The notes under the pieces were generated by a model that was not told where the DNA came from, did not search any database, and saw only the letters and a program-made list of their open reading frames with translations. From contig VXOF01000107.1 in the NCBI GenBank assembly GCA_009840285.1, positions 1 to 51,526 of the forward strand: a DNA stretch of 51,526 nt, given 5' to 3'. Source of the DNA: Nitrospira sp. SB0662_bin_26. GTDB taxonomy: Bacteria > Nitrospirota > Nitrospiria > Nitrospirales > UBA8639. The position numbers and the translations under genes were made by a program. Positions 14,926-23,524 of this stretch are shown piece after piece; within the stretch, counting starts at the first letter, position 1, and the number at the start of each line of letters is the position of its first letter.

Positions 14926-15854
14926 GGCCGGCTCCCGAGCCGGACGCGGGGATCGATCCGGGCATACGCGAGATCCGTGAGCACGTTCAGCGCGACGTAG
15001 GACACGCTGATGCACAGCACGGTGGCCTGCACCACGGGATAGTCGCGGCGGTGAATGGCTTCCACGACCAAGGACCCGATGCCCGGCCAGGAAAACACGG
15101 TTTCCGTAATCACGGCCCCGCTCAGTAACGCCCCGAGTTGCAACCCCACCAACGTGATTACGGGGAGCAGCGCGTTCCGCAAGCCGTGTCGAAGAATGAC
15201 GGTCCGCTCGGCAAGGCCTTTGCCGCGCGCGGTGCGCATGAAATCTTCATTCAGGACCTCCAGCAGGGCGCTACGGATCATGCGCGAGAGAATGGCCGCC
15301 AGTGCCGTGCCCAAAGTCAGAGCCGGCAGGACCAGCGAGGCGATGCCTTCCCGTCCGCTCACGGGGAACCACCCAAGCCACAACGCCCCGACCAGAATCA
15401 GCATGGGCCCCATCCAGAAATTGGGAATGGAGACGCCGAACAGGGCAACCCCGGTCGCACCGATGTCCCACGCGGTCTCTTTTTTCACCGCGGCCAGAAT
15501 TCCCAGAGGTATGGCCAACAGCAGGGCCACCAGGAGTGCCGCCATCCCGAGTTCAACAGTGGCCGGGAGTCGTTCGAGCAGCAGGTCGCGGATCGGGCGT
15601 TTCGAGTAGAAGGAAGTCCCCAGGTCGAATTGAGACAAGTTGGCCAGGTAGTGGCCGAACTGCACGTGCAGCGGCAGGTCGAGTCCCAGGGCTTGTTGCA
15701 GGGCGGCTCTGTCCGCGGGGCGTGCGGATTCGCCCAGCATCACTTCCACGGGGTCACCGGGTACCAGGTGGAGCAAAAAGAAGACAAGACACACGACACC
15801 GAACACCACGGCCAATGCAGTCAGAACTCGTGATATGAGAAACCGGATGAACAC
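14922..15854 (-). CDS. ABC transporter permease, DppB/OppB type
   Basis: A 310-residue permease with the family's N-terminal signature (FLLHLVPGDPVEVMLGE), LGLDLPLHVQFGHYL, about six membrane helices, and the cytoplasmic coupling loop NEDFMRTARGKGLAERTVILRHGLRNALLP. The C-terminus has SWPGIGSLVVEAIHRRDYP, also typical. The start is GTG 15854, 6 nt after the stop of the substrate-binding protein gene; no alternative start fits the family length better. It pairs with the DppC-type permease to form the translocation pore. The substrate is not determined by sequence (peptides, nickel or others). Confidence 0.92.
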   Translation of the reverse strand: MFIRFLISRVLTALAVVFGVVCLVFFLLHLVPGDPVEVMLGESARPADRAALQQALGLDLPLHVQFGHYLANLSQFDLGTSFYSKRPIRDLLLERLPATVELGMAALLVALLLAIPLGILAAVKKETAWDIGATGVALFGVSIPNFWMGPMLILVGALWLGWFPVSGREGIASLVLPALTLGTALAAILSRMIRSALLEVLNEDFMRTARGKGLAERTVILRHGLRNALLPVITLVGLQLGALLSGAVITETVFSWPGIGSLVVEAIHRRDYPVVQATVLCISVSYVALNVLTDLAYARIDPRVRLGSRP

Positions 15855-15860
15855 GATCGG

Positions 15861-17357
15861 TTACAACGCGTCAGGGGGTGAACGGCGCACATGTGTCAGG
15901 CCGTCGTAATTGCCGTCCCGGGCCATGGTGAAGCCTTCGATCTCCCGGCGTGCGATAAAAATATGGTCTTCGTACCACAAGGGCACGTATGGCAGTGCGT
16001 CGGCCAGGTGATGCTGGAGTTGCAGGTACGATTCTTGTTTGGTTTCGAGATTAGGAGCCGCCCGCGCCCGATCGATGAACGCATCGGCCTGCGTACTGCG
16101 GAACCGGCCGCGGTTCGCACCGTTTGGGGGTATCGATCGGCTGTGGAACACGTAATCGAAGATATCGGGGGTATGGATGCCCACCCATGCCAGGCTGTAC
16201 ATCTGGAATCTGCCGGCTTTGATGTCTCCGTAAAACGTGCCCCAGTCGTAACTGCGCAGGTCCACGTCAATCCCGACGCTTTTCAGTTGATGTTGAAGAA
16301 TGGTGGCGAGACGGATTCGAAAGGGATCGCTCGACGTTTTGTAGACGATCCGGACCGGATCGTCGCGCGAGTATCCGGCTTGGTGTAACAACGTTCGCGC
16401 TTTTTCAGGATCGTAGGTGATCGGGTCGAGGTCTTGCGCGCCGGCCCAATGCTCGGGCGGCAATAACGACTGAGCCGGTCTGGCCGCGCCGTCCAGGACG
16501 TATTGGATGATCTCCCGGCGATTGATGGCGTGGGCAATGGCCCGTCGTACGTATGCCTGCCGGGTCACGGCGTCATCGAAGCTGAATCCGAGGTACGAAA
16601 AATTCGTGCCGGATGTTCGTAGGACTTTCAGTCTCGAGTCGTTTTCCAAGTAGCCGATGAGTTCCGGAGGGAGATCATTTTGGAGCATGTCGATTTCTCC
16701 GGCCATCAATTTCAATGCCCGCACCGTAGGGTCCGGGACCGTGATGAATTCAAAGCGTCGTTGATCCCGAATCCTAAGGAGGTGGAGTCGGGTCTCATCC
16801 GGACGTGCCAGGAAGGAAAATGGTCCGCTTCCAATCGGGCGCTCGTGAAGCGGATGGTTCGCGGCGATCAGGTGCGCAGGAACGATGCCGATGACGAGAT
16901 AACCCGGGAACAGTGGTTCCGGATAGTGCAGAAAAAAATCGAGACTCGTTTCGTTAGGAACGGCGATACGGTTGATGACTGTCAACGAGGCGCGATGCGG
17001 GGAGGCGTTGTCCGCATTCAGGATAAAGTCATAGGTGGCTTTGACGTCGTGGGCGGTCAGCATGGTGCCGTCATGGAACGGATGTTCGTTCGTTTTGAGA
17101 TGGAAGCGATAATGGGTGGGCGAAAGTTGTTCCCAATCGGCCAGGGCAGGCACGGGTTCAAAGGTGTCGTTGAAATCCACCAACCGGTCATAGAGGAGGC
17201 GGTTGATACGGGCCGACGTCGCATCCGTGGCAAAGCGCGGATCAAGGTTCGCGGGCGCGCCTGCCAGACCGAAACGGAACGCGTCAGACGCAGGGCCCGT
17301 ACAAGCCGCTACGAGGACAATCAGCAGGAACGCACACAGCCGTTTCAGGATGATCAC
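15861..17357 (-). CDS. Extracellular solute-binding lipoprotein, SBP_bac_5 family
   Basis: A 498-residue receptor of the peptide/nickel class. The signal sequence ends in a lipobox (FLLIVLVAAC, Cys about 19). The mature protein has the usual family landmarks: NLDPRFATDATSARINRLLYDRL, WEQLSPTHYRFHLK, FHDGTMLTAHDVKATYDFI, IGSGPFSF, and the C-terminal tail with LADALPYVPLWYED. GTG 17357 is chosen because it gives a standard short n-region (MIILKR). An ATG at 17426 would add 23 residues and is possible. It lies 6 bp ahead of the DppB-type gene and is transcribed away from phoB. Likely function is periplasmic capture of an oligopeptide-like solute. Confidence 0.88.
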   Translation of the reverse strand: MIILKRLCAFLLIVLVAACTGPASDAFRFGLAGAPANLDPRFATDATSARINRLLYDRLVDFNDTFEPVPALADWEQLSPTHYRFHLKTNEHPFHDGTMLTAHDVKATYDFILNADNASPHRASLTVINRIAVPNETSLDFFLHYPEPLFPGYLVIGIVPAHLIAANHPLHERPIGSGPFSFLARPDETRLHLLRIRDQRRFEFITVPDPTVRALKLMAGEIDMLQNDLPPELIGYLENDSRLKVLRTSGTNFSYLGFSFDDAVTRQAYVRRAIAHAINRREIIQYVLDGAARPAQSLLPPEHWAGAQDLDPITYDPEKARTLLHQAGYSRDDPVRIVYKTSSDPFRIRLATILQHQLKSVGIDVDLRSYDWGTFYGDIKAGRFQMYSLAWVGIHTPDIFDYVFHSRSIPPNGANRGRFRSTQADAFIDRARAAPNLETKQESYLQLQHHLADALPYVPLWYEDHIFIARREIEGFTMARDGNYDGLTHVRRSPPDAL

Positions 17358-17544
17358 CGCCTTTACTATTTCTCGGATTGAGGTGAACGGAGTTTCGGGA
17401 CGTATGGATGGGATCCTGTTGAACATGCCGTTAAAAGAATATCCTTAAGTGGAAATTGTGTTCAATCATAAAGAAGCGGTTCCGTACGCGAGCGTAGTCT
17501 GTTTTGCGCCTTTGTGCTACATTGTCGTATCCGGCACCTCCTTC

Positions 17545-17650
17545 TGTCATTCCCGCAAGTTTTTAGCGGGAATCCAGTGTCGTTATCCTTGCGGACGGAA
17601 GGAAAAGCAAAGACCCTGGATCCCCGATTAAAGATGTCGGGGATGACAGA
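17545..17650. repeat. Pair of inverted palindromic repeats upstream of phoB
   Basis: The first element (17545-17577) is TGTCATTCCCGC...GCGGGAATCCAG (8-bp stem, 17549-17556 with 17666 not involved; partner 17566-17573). The second (17611-17650) is the mirror image, CCTGGATCCCCGA...TCGGGGATGACAG. Facing copies flanking a ~35-bp centre resemble BIME-type composites. Together they occupy most of the 347-bp gap between the solute-binding gene and phoB (17358-17704), where I found no Pho box. Confidence 0.7.
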
Positions 17651-17704
17651 AAGGGAAAAGCAGATTCTTCGCCTTTGGCTCGGGATGACAGATTCGGGGC
17701 ACCC

Positions 17705-18394
17705 ATGTCGCTGAAAGCCTTAATCGTGGATGATGAACAGGCGATCGTCGATCTCGTTCGCCACCACCTGGAAAAGGAAGGACTGTCCTGTATCGAGGCG
17801 TCTGAAGGAGAAACGGCGCTGCAACTCGCACGGGCCGAACGCCCGGACTTGATCGTACTCGATCTTATGCTGCCCGGGATCGACGGGTTGGAAATTTGCC
17901 GGTTACTTCGTCGTGATCCGGCTCTCACCAACATAGCCATCATCATGTTGACGGCCAAGGCGGAAGAAGTCGATCGCGTGGTTGGCCTGGAGATGGGCGC
18001 GGACGATTACCTTGTCAAGCCATTTTCTCCCAGGGAATTGGTGGCGCGGATCAAGGCGATTTTGCGGCGGGGGCGCGAACCGCAAACGGGCGGCGTCCGG
18101 CGAGTCGGGACGCTGGAAATTGACGAAGCGAAGCATCAGGTTCGGGTTGCAGGCAGTCTGATCGACCTCACGGTCAAGGAATTCGATCTGCTCCGGGCGC
18201 TGATCCAAGCCAACGGCCGGGTGTTGAACCGGGAGCAAATATTGGAAATGGTTTGGGGGTATGCCAATGCCGTGGAGATCGAATCGCGGACGGTGGACGT
18301 GCACATCAGGCGTCTTCGGGAAAAACTCAAGGATGAAAGTCATCGGATCGTGACGGTCAAGGGCGTGGGCTACCGCTTCGAGGAAGAAGGGTAG
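17705..18394 (+). CDS. phoB: PhoB-type response regulator (OmpR family)
   Basis: A 229-residue two-domain regulator. The receiver has the acidic pair in IVDDEQ, the phospho-acceptor in LIVLDLMLPGIDG (about residue 53), Thr in IIMLTAKAEE and the Lys in DYLVKPFSPREL. The C-terminal winged helix (about 130-227) has LTVKEFDLLRALI, the recognition-helix region ESRTVDVHIRRLREKL and the wing VKGVGYRFEE. It is followed after 8 bp by its sensor kinase and then by pst genes, which identifies it as the phosphate-starvation regulator; it should bind the 11-bp-spaced heptamers described below. The ATG at 17705 starts directly at the receiver; the in-frame upstream codon lies in the repeat region. Confidence 0.92.
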   Translation: MSLKALIVDDEQAIVDLVRHHLEKEGLSCIEASEGETALQLARAERPDLIVLDLMLPGIDGLEICRLLRRDPALTNIAIIMLTAKAEEVDRVVGLEMGADDYLVKPFSPRELVARIKAILRRGREPQTGGVRRVGTLEIDEAKHQVRVAGSLIDLTVKEFDLLRALIQANGRVLNREQILEMVWGYANAVEIESRTVDVHIRRLREKLKDESHRIVTVKGVGYRFEEEG

Positions 18395-18402
18395 AAAAGG
18401 GG

Positions 18403-19797
18403 ATGCCGACGTTGAAGGTCCGGTTGATTTTCCGCATGGGCGTATGCCTCGGTTCCATGACGTTGATCGGTATGGGGGTCATGTGGCTGTTGACCTCTGC
18501 CGGGGCTGCAGGCGTCATGCTCGGGGCTGCTGTCCTGGTGGTTGCCGGGTTGGGGTTTCCTTTGGGCATGTGGTTAGGTCGCCGGCTTCTGATGCCGGTC
18601 CATGAAATCGACACCCGGGTCGAGCGGCTGTTGCAGGGTTGGTGTGAGCAGGAGAAAACAAGCGATGAAGATGAATTAAGAGGCTTGAGAAAGGCTTTGG
18701 ATTACATCACGGCTTACCCGCTGGCCAGGGTGGAAGGCCTGGAGTCCGAACGGGCCAAGGGCACCGCGATCCTGGAACATATGACGGAAGGCGTCATTGC
18801 CCTGGATGGGCAAGGGTACGTGATGCTCATGAATCCGGCTGCGCAGAGGATTCTCGGTGTTGCACATGATCAGGGAGAGCGGCGCACCTTATTGGAGGTC
18901 GTCAGGGACAAGGGATTGGCCGAGTGGGTGGAGATGTGTCAGGCCCTCGACACCGCGGAGCCGTGCAAGCGGGAAATCGAGAGTCATTTCCCCTCTCTGA
19001 GAATCATCGAGGTGAATGCCATGCCCATGCCTTTTACCTTGGAGCGCCGGGGATTTTTACTCGTCCTGCACGACATTACCGAACTCCGGCGGCTGGAAAA
19101 AGTCCGCGCGGAATTCGTGGCCAACGTGTCCCATGAGTTACGCACGCCGTTGACCGCCATCAAAGGCTACCTGGAGACCGTGCTTGATGAAACCAGGTTG
19201 GAATCGGACACGCACCGTCGATTTCTGGAGATCGCGAACAGCCACGCGGAACGCATGGGGCGCTTGATCAACGATCTGCTCAACCTGTCCGATATTGAGA
19301 CGGGGAAAGTGGTTCTGGATCCCGCCCCCATCGGTCTTGGGACTTTCGTGCAGGACGTCTCGGCGATGTTCGAGAAGGATGCCGCGAAAAAAAACGTGAA
19401 GCTTGTGAACCGGGTCCCCCCCGATTTGGCAGTGCAGGCCGACCGGGACAGGCTCTCACAGATTCTGGTGAATCTGGTCGATAATGCCTTGAAGTATACG
19501 CCGCAAGGGGGAACGGTGAGTTTTCTGGCGGCGAAAACGGACACGCACCAAATCCGTGTCACGGTCCGGGATACGGGGCAGGGCATTCCGCCAAACGATT
19601 TGCCTCGCGTGACGGAACGATTTTACAGAGTCGATAAAGCGCGTTCCCGCGAGGAAGGCGGCACCGGCCTGGGTCTCGCCATCGTGAAACATCTCGTGCA
19701 ATTGCACGGCGGCACGCTGCACATCGAGAGTGAATACGGCAAAGGCACCACGATCGAATTTCTGCTCCCGGCCGCGCAACTCCAACCTGCAAGTTAG
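18403..19797 (+). CDS. phoR: PhoR-type phosphate sensor histidine kinase
   Basis: A 464-residue kinase. Two membrane helices (about 8-31 and 36-58) are joined by a very short loop, as in PhoR proteins that lack a periplasmic sensor. A linker and PAS domain follow (ILEHMTEGVIALDGQGYVMLMNPAA). HisKA carries the acceptor His in FVANVSHELRTPLTAIKGYLE (about 250). The ATPase has LVNLVDNALKYTP, DTGQGIP, F-box ERFYRVD and GTGLGLAIVKHLV. In this class phosphate status is read through the Pst transporter and PhoU, whose genes follow. It lies 8 bp after phoB, so both are made from one transcript. Confidence 0.92.
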   Translation: MPTLKVRLIFRMGVCLGSMTLIGMGVMWLLTSAGAAGVMLGAAVLVVAGLGFPLGMWLGRRLLMPVHEIDTRVERLLQGWCEQEKTSDEDELRGLRKALDYITAYPLARVEGLESERAKGTAILEHMTEGVIALDGQGYVMLMNPAAQRILGVAHDQGERRTLLEVVRDKGLAEWVEMCQALDTAEPCKREIESHFPSLRIIEVNAMPMPFTLERRGFLLVLHDITELRRLEKVRAEFVANVSHELRTPLTAIKGYLETVLDETRLESDTHRRFLEIANSHAERMGRLINDLLNLSDIETGKVVLDPAPIGLGTFVQDVSAMFEKDAAKKNVKLVNRVPPDLAVQADRDRLSQILVNLVDNALKYTPQGGTVSFLAAKTDTHQIRVTVRDTGQGIPPNDLPRVTERFYRVDKARSREEGGTGLGLAIVKHLVQLHGGTLHIESEYGKGTTIEFLLPAAQLQPAS

Positions 19798-20107
19798 GCG
19801 CTTCTCCTCACCCCAGCCCTCTCCCAGGCCGAGGGAGAGGGTCTGAAGAATTAACAGACGTGTAACTCTTCTCATACGTAGCTGCAATTCGCTCCCCGTA
19901 TAGTGCAGAGGTCGATTGTCAGTGAACTTGGCCGTTCCGTCCGGCAGACCGGCGAAGCCGGAACAGGAGATTGCATCCGGGCAGCCCATGTTGCTTAACA
20001 CGTTCGTAACCTGCTTTTTACGTCCGGGAAACATTCAGCCTTTAGACTAGGTAACTGCCAGGGAACGGCGCATCAGATTCTTCTTTCAGAAGGAGGGTTG
20101 CGACATT
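19798..20107. other. phoR-pstS intergenic region with a G-rich palindrome
   Basis: This stretch of 310 bp holds a CTCACCCCAGCCCTCTCCC...GGGAGAGG palindrome (about 19806-19843), close to that at 41120-41182. It also has a weak extra heptamer pair GTGTAAC-TCTT-CTCATAC (19860-19877) and the strong Pho-box promoter at 19993-20048. No coding frame seen. Confidence 0.5.
19993..20048 (+). promoter_or_regulatory. Pho-box array and -10 box of the pst operon
   Basis: Four heptamers follow one another at exact 11-bp spacing: GCTTAAC (19993-19999), TCGTAAC (20004-20010), TTTTTAC (20015-20021) and GGGAAAC (20026-20032). After 10 nt comes a -10 box TAGACT (20043-20048). PhoB boxes in E. coli have the same geometry: 7-bp repeats separated by 4 bp, replacing the -35 box and ending about 10 nt before the -10. 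The shared core here is TAAC rather than the E. coli TGTCAT. The start would fall near 20055, giving a 53-nt leader to pstS. Confidence 0.75.
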
Positions 20108-21130
20108 ATGAGACGGTTCGCATTCGCAAACGTGACAAGCCGGTTTTGCGGTAACAGAATCGTATTCCTGTGTTCCTTTTTCCTGGCGATCAGCATTGGC
20201 AGTTCAAACCAAAGTTGGGCGGCATCCGAGTCGATGGTGGACCCCGCTTGGAAGGACTACAGGCAAGTGAGCGGGGTGTCCGGGAACTTGAACAGCATCG
20301 GGTCCGACACCCTCAACAATCTCATGACCCTGTGGGCCGAAGGGTTCAGAAGAGAATATCCCAACGTGAAAATTCAAATCGAGGGGAAAGGCTCCAGCAC
20401 GGCACCCCCGGCTCTGATTGAAGGGACGGCTCAGGTAGGTCCGATGTCCAGGCAGATGAAAGCGAAGGAGATGGACAAGTTCGAGGCGAAATTCGGTTAT
20501 AAAGCCACCAGTGTTCCGGTTGCCGTCGACGCGTTGGCCGTGTACGTCAACAAAGACAATCCCGTGAAATGCATGAGCATGGAAGAAGTGGATGCCGCCT
20601 TTTCAAAAACCCGGCGCCGCGGGCATGCCGTGGACATTGACGCGTGGGGGAAGGCCGGGCTCGACGGCAACTGGAAACGCACGAGGGTCAGCCTGTACGG
20701 TCGGAATTCAGCCTCGGGGACCTATGGGTATTTTAAGAAAAAGGTGTTGAAGAAAGGCGACTATAAGGATGAAGTCAAGGAGCAACCGGGCTCGGCTTCC
20801 GTGGTGCAGGGCGTGACGGAAGATCGCGGTGGTCTCGGGTACAGCGGCATCGGATATCGGACTTCGGGTGTCCGCGCGATTCCGTTGTCGGCCAAGAGCG
20901 GCGCAGGGTGCTTTGACCCGACCTTTGCCAATTCCTCGGCCGGCAAGTACCCGTTGGCCCGTTTTCTCTACCTGTACGTAAATAAGGCTCCGGGAAAACC
21001 GTTGCCTCCGTTGGTCGAAGAATTCCTGAAATACGTCTACAGCAAGGCGGGGCAGAAAATCGTGATCAAGGACGGCTATTTCCCCTTGCCGCAGACTGTC
21101 ATCACCAAAATATTGGGCGACATGCAATAA
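20108..21130 (+). CDS. pstS: Periplasmic phosphate-binding protein
   Basis: A 340-residue exported protein with a signal sequence (about residues 1-39, with cleavage near SWAA). Phosphate-ligand segments are visible: SIGSDTLNNLM, the loop EGKGSSTAPPALIEGTAQVGPMSR, and GRNSASGTYGYF where Arg, Ser and Gly-Thr cradle phosphate. It lacks a lipobox and so is free in the periplasm. It belongs to the group found in phosphate-scavenging ABC systems with long PstC/PstA. It is the first gene after the Pho-box array and ends 3 bp before pstC. AGAAGGAGGG gives a strong ribosome binding site before ATG 20108. Confidence 0.93.
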   Translation: MRRFAFANVTSRFCGNRIVFLCSFFLAISIGSSNQSWAASESMVDPAWKDYRQVSGVSGNLNSIGSDTLNNLMTLWAEGFRREYPNVKIQIEGKGSSTAPPALIEGTAQVGPMSRQMKAKEMDKFEAKFGYKATSVPVAVDALAVYVNKDNPVKCMSMEEVDAAFSKTRRRGHAVDIDAWGKAGLDGNWKRTRVSLYGRNSASGTYGYFKKKVLKKGDYKDEVKEQPGSASVVQGVTEDRGGLGYSGIGYRTSGVRAIPLSAKSGAGCFDPTFANSSAGKYPLARFLYLYVNKAPGKPLPPLVEEFLKYVYSKAGQKIVIKDGYFPLPQTVITKILGDMQ

Positions 21131-21133
21131 GTC

Positions 21134-23515
21134 ATGAACCAGGCTGACCTCTCAGCGAATCAGATTGAAACGGCGTCTCCGCCCGCGCCGGTATCGCGGG
21201 TGTCCTCACGGGCGTGGCGGCGTTGGGTGGATTCGAGCGCGCGCGTCGTGATCACCTTTGGAGGCTGGGCGACCATTGTCAGCATCTTTGGAATTTTTGC
21301 CTACTTGTTCATCGAAGTGGCTCCCTTGTTTGACGCCGCTTCATGGACTGAATCCGCTTCCGTACACGTTGCCCCGGTCGATGCAGCCGAGCCGGAAACC
21401 ATTGCCGTGGGGATCGATGAATATATGGAAGTGGGGTACGTGCTCCGAAAGAGTGACATTGCGTTCTATGCGTTGCCTGCGGGGACTCCTGTACCTCTCG
21501 ACCCGTCGGTCCTGAGCGGAGCGGAGCGAAGTCGAAGGATGCCGGATTTCGAAGACGGGGAAATTGCCGCTCTGGCCCGATCTCCGGGTAAAACCCATAC
21601 CTATGGTTTAGGGACGAAGACCGGCCGGGTCATTCCCTTTTATGTGTCGTTTCGAGTCACGTTCGACGATGACGTTCGAAACGTCGAACCGGTGGTGTCT
21701 TCGGGCGAGCCGTTTGAGGCCGTGCCGACGCCTGTCGGTCCTGAGCCCTTCGACTACGCTCAGGACAGGCATAGTGGAGCGAAGTCGAAGGATGCCCACA
21801 TTGCGCGACTGGCCTACCGGGAGACGGACAGCGGACCCATCGCCGCGGCCTTGACCGGGTCGGGACGATTATTTCTCACGAAGATGCAGGAATCGGAAGC
21901 AGGCGGGCTGTTTGCGCTCGAAACGGAAACGGAACTTCTCCAGGTCGAGGTCATTGATGAAGGCGTGGCGGCGCTTTCGGTGCTGCTGTTGGACGACTTG
22001 GGAGAAACCCTGTTGGGTGGCACGAAAGACGGCAGGTTGTTGTATTGGGATATTCAGGATATCCGGAACCCCAGATTGATGGGAATGTATTCCGCGGGGA
22101 CAGCCATCACCGCCCTGTCCTATCTGATCGGGGATCGGTCCATCGTGGTCGGCACGGAAAGAGGGACGGTCAGCGTCTGGATGCCCGTGATCGATCCTGA
22201 CGTCGGAGGCGATCCGCGTCTTCAAAAAATTCGTGACTTCGCCTCGCATGATGGGGCCGTGACTGCCATTTCCCCTTCCCTTCGGGATAAAGGCTTTCTC
22301 ACGACCGGCGCCTCCGGCGGGGTTGCCGTTCACCATTCGACCTCCGGCCAGACGCTTATCCAAATCCCGGGGAACGGTGCCGCCATCCGGGCGGCGATGT
22401 TTGCACCGAAAACCGACGGCGCTGTGGTGCTTGATGACTCGGGACGGCTGATCGCCTATGACATAGAGAACGAGCATCCCGAATCCACGTTCTCGTCTTT
22501 GTTCTTTCCCGTACTCTATGAAGGGTACGAAGAGCCTCACCATATCTGGCAATCGACAGGCGGATCCGACGCGTTCGAGCCGAAATTCGGCCTCTGGCCG
22601 ATCATGTTCGGCACGGTGAAAGGGACGATCTACGCGATGTTACTGGCGACACCGCTTGCCGTGCTGGGTGCGATCTATACCGCGATGTTCATGCGTCCCA
22701 ACATTCGAGCCGTGGTCAAGCCGGTCGTAGAGACAATGGCGGCGTTCCCCACGGTTGTCCTGGGGTTCCTGGCCGGGTTGTGGTTTGCGCCGTTATTGGA
22801 ACAAATCTTTCCTGCCGTGGTGGCCATGTTTCTCCTGCTTCCCTTGGCCGTGGCGTTGGTCTGCATCGGTTGGCAATTCCTGCCTTCACGCCTTAAGGGC
22901 CAGTCGGGGAACGTGACGGAGTTGGTCGCGTTCGTGCTGGTCCTTGTGGGCACGGTGTGGTTCTGCCTCCAGTTGAATCACCAGATCGAAACCTGGCTCT
23001 TCGATTCAGACTATAAGGGATGGTTACAATCCTCGTTCGGGTTGGCGTATGACCAGCGGAACGCCTTGGTCATCGCCTTTGCCATGGGTATGGCCGTGAT
23101 TCCCACCATTTTCAGTATCAGCGAGGATTCATTGAGCAACGTGCCGCCCCACCTGATCGCCGGGTCCTTGGCCTTGGGGGCCACTCCGTGGCAGACCCTG
23201 ACGAAGTTGGTCATCATTTCTGCGAGCCCGGGAGTGTTTTCCGCTCTCATGATCGGCCTGGGGCGGGTCGTGGGAGAAACCATGATCGTGCTGATGGCGA
23301 CCGGTAACACCCCGGTGATGGACATGAATCTCTTCAACGGATTCCGAACTTTATCGGCGAACATTGCCGTGGAAATGCCCGAGGCCCCGCACGGAGGCAC
23401 ACTGTATCGGTTGCTGTTCCTGGCCGGCCTCCTCCTGTTCGTGTTTACGTCCATCGTGAACACCCTGGCCGAAATTGTTCGGCAGCGGCTTCGGGCGCGC
23501 TACAGTCAATTCTAA
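21134..23515 (+). CDS. pstC: Phosphate ABC permease PstC, long form with periplasmic propeller-like domain
   Basis: A 793-residue protein, more than twice the E. coli length. TM1 is at about 41-63. A periplasmic region of about 420 residues has repeated beta-strand motifs (GRLLYWDIQD, GTVSVWMPVID, GGVAVHHSTSG, GRLIAYDIE) that look like beta-propeller blades. From about 485 the permease core follows (FGTVKGTIYAMLLATPLAVLGAIYTAMF, coupling loop LALGATPWQTLTKLVI, GRVVGETMIVLMATG). Long PstC forms are known in Pseudomonas and relatives. Two palindromic DNA elements are translated within the periplasmic region (about residues 127-137 and 202-221), which adds to the length. It is coupled to pstS (3 bp) and pstA (9 bp). 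Confidence 0.92.
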   Translation: MNQADLSANQIETASPPAPVSRVSSRAWRRWVDSSARVVITFGGWATIVSIFGIFAYLFIEVAPLFDAASWTESASVHVAPVDAAEPETIAVGIDEYMEVGYVLRKSDIAFYALPAGTPVPLDPSVLSGAERSRRMPDFEDGEIAALARSPGKTHTYGLGTKTGRVIPFYVSFRVTFDDDVRNVEPVVSSGEPFEAVPTPVGPEPFDYAQDRHSGAKSKDAHIARLAYRETDSGPIAAALTGSGRLFLTKMQESEAGGLFALETETELLQVEVIDEGVAALSVLLLDDLGETLLGGTKDGRLLYWDIQDIRNPRLMGMYSAGTAITALSYLIGDRSIVVGTERGTVSVWMPVIDPDVGGDPRLQKIRDFASHDGAVTAISPSLRDKGFLTTGASGGVAVHHSTSGQTLIQIPGNGAAIRAAMFAPKTDGAVVLDDSGRLIAYDIENEHPESTFSSLFFPVLYEGYEEPHHIWQSTGGSDAFEPKFGLWPIMFGTVKGTIYAMLLATPLAVLGAIYTAMFMRPNIRAVVKPVVETMAAFPTVVLGFLAGLWFAPLLEQIFPAVVAMFLLLPLAVALVCIGWQFLPSRLKGQSGNVTELVAFVLVLVGTVWFCLQLNHQIETWLFDSDYKGWLQSSFGLAYDQRNALVIAFAMGMAVIPTIFSISEDSLSNVPPHLIAGSLALGATPWQTLTKLVIISASPGVFSALMIGLGRVVGETMIVLMATGNTPVMDMNLFNGFRTLSANIAVEMPEAPHGGTLYRLLFLAGLLLFVFTSIVNTLAEIVRQRLRARYSQF
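21511..21543. repeat. Palindromic-family element 1 inside pstC
   Basis: CCTGAGCGGAGCGG followed by AGCGAAGTCGAAGGATGCC. It is translated as SGAERSRRMP. It shares an identical 21-nt tract (21523-21543) with element 2 (21776-21796). The offset of 253 bp is not a multiple of three, so the copies are read in different frames. The repeat therefore arose at DNA level, not by protein-domain duplication. Confidence 0.75.
21739..21796. repeat. Palindromic element 2 inside pstC
   Basis: A composite palindrome: GTCCTGAG (about 21738-21745) pairs with CTCAGGAC (about 21758-21765), and CTTCGACT pairs with AGTCGAAG further out. It is read in frame as EPFDYAQDRHSGAKSKDA without a stop. Fragments of the same element are at 10384, 31541 and 41150. 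Insertion into a surface loop of the periplasmic domain appears tolerated. Confidence 0.75.
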
Positions 23516-23524
23516 AGGGAATCC

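Noticed and set aside
19860-19877. Second possible Pho-box pair upstream of pstS (GTGTAAC, CTCATAC)
   Set aside because: Only one heptamer matches well and no -10 box follows at 10 nt; kept as a remark only.
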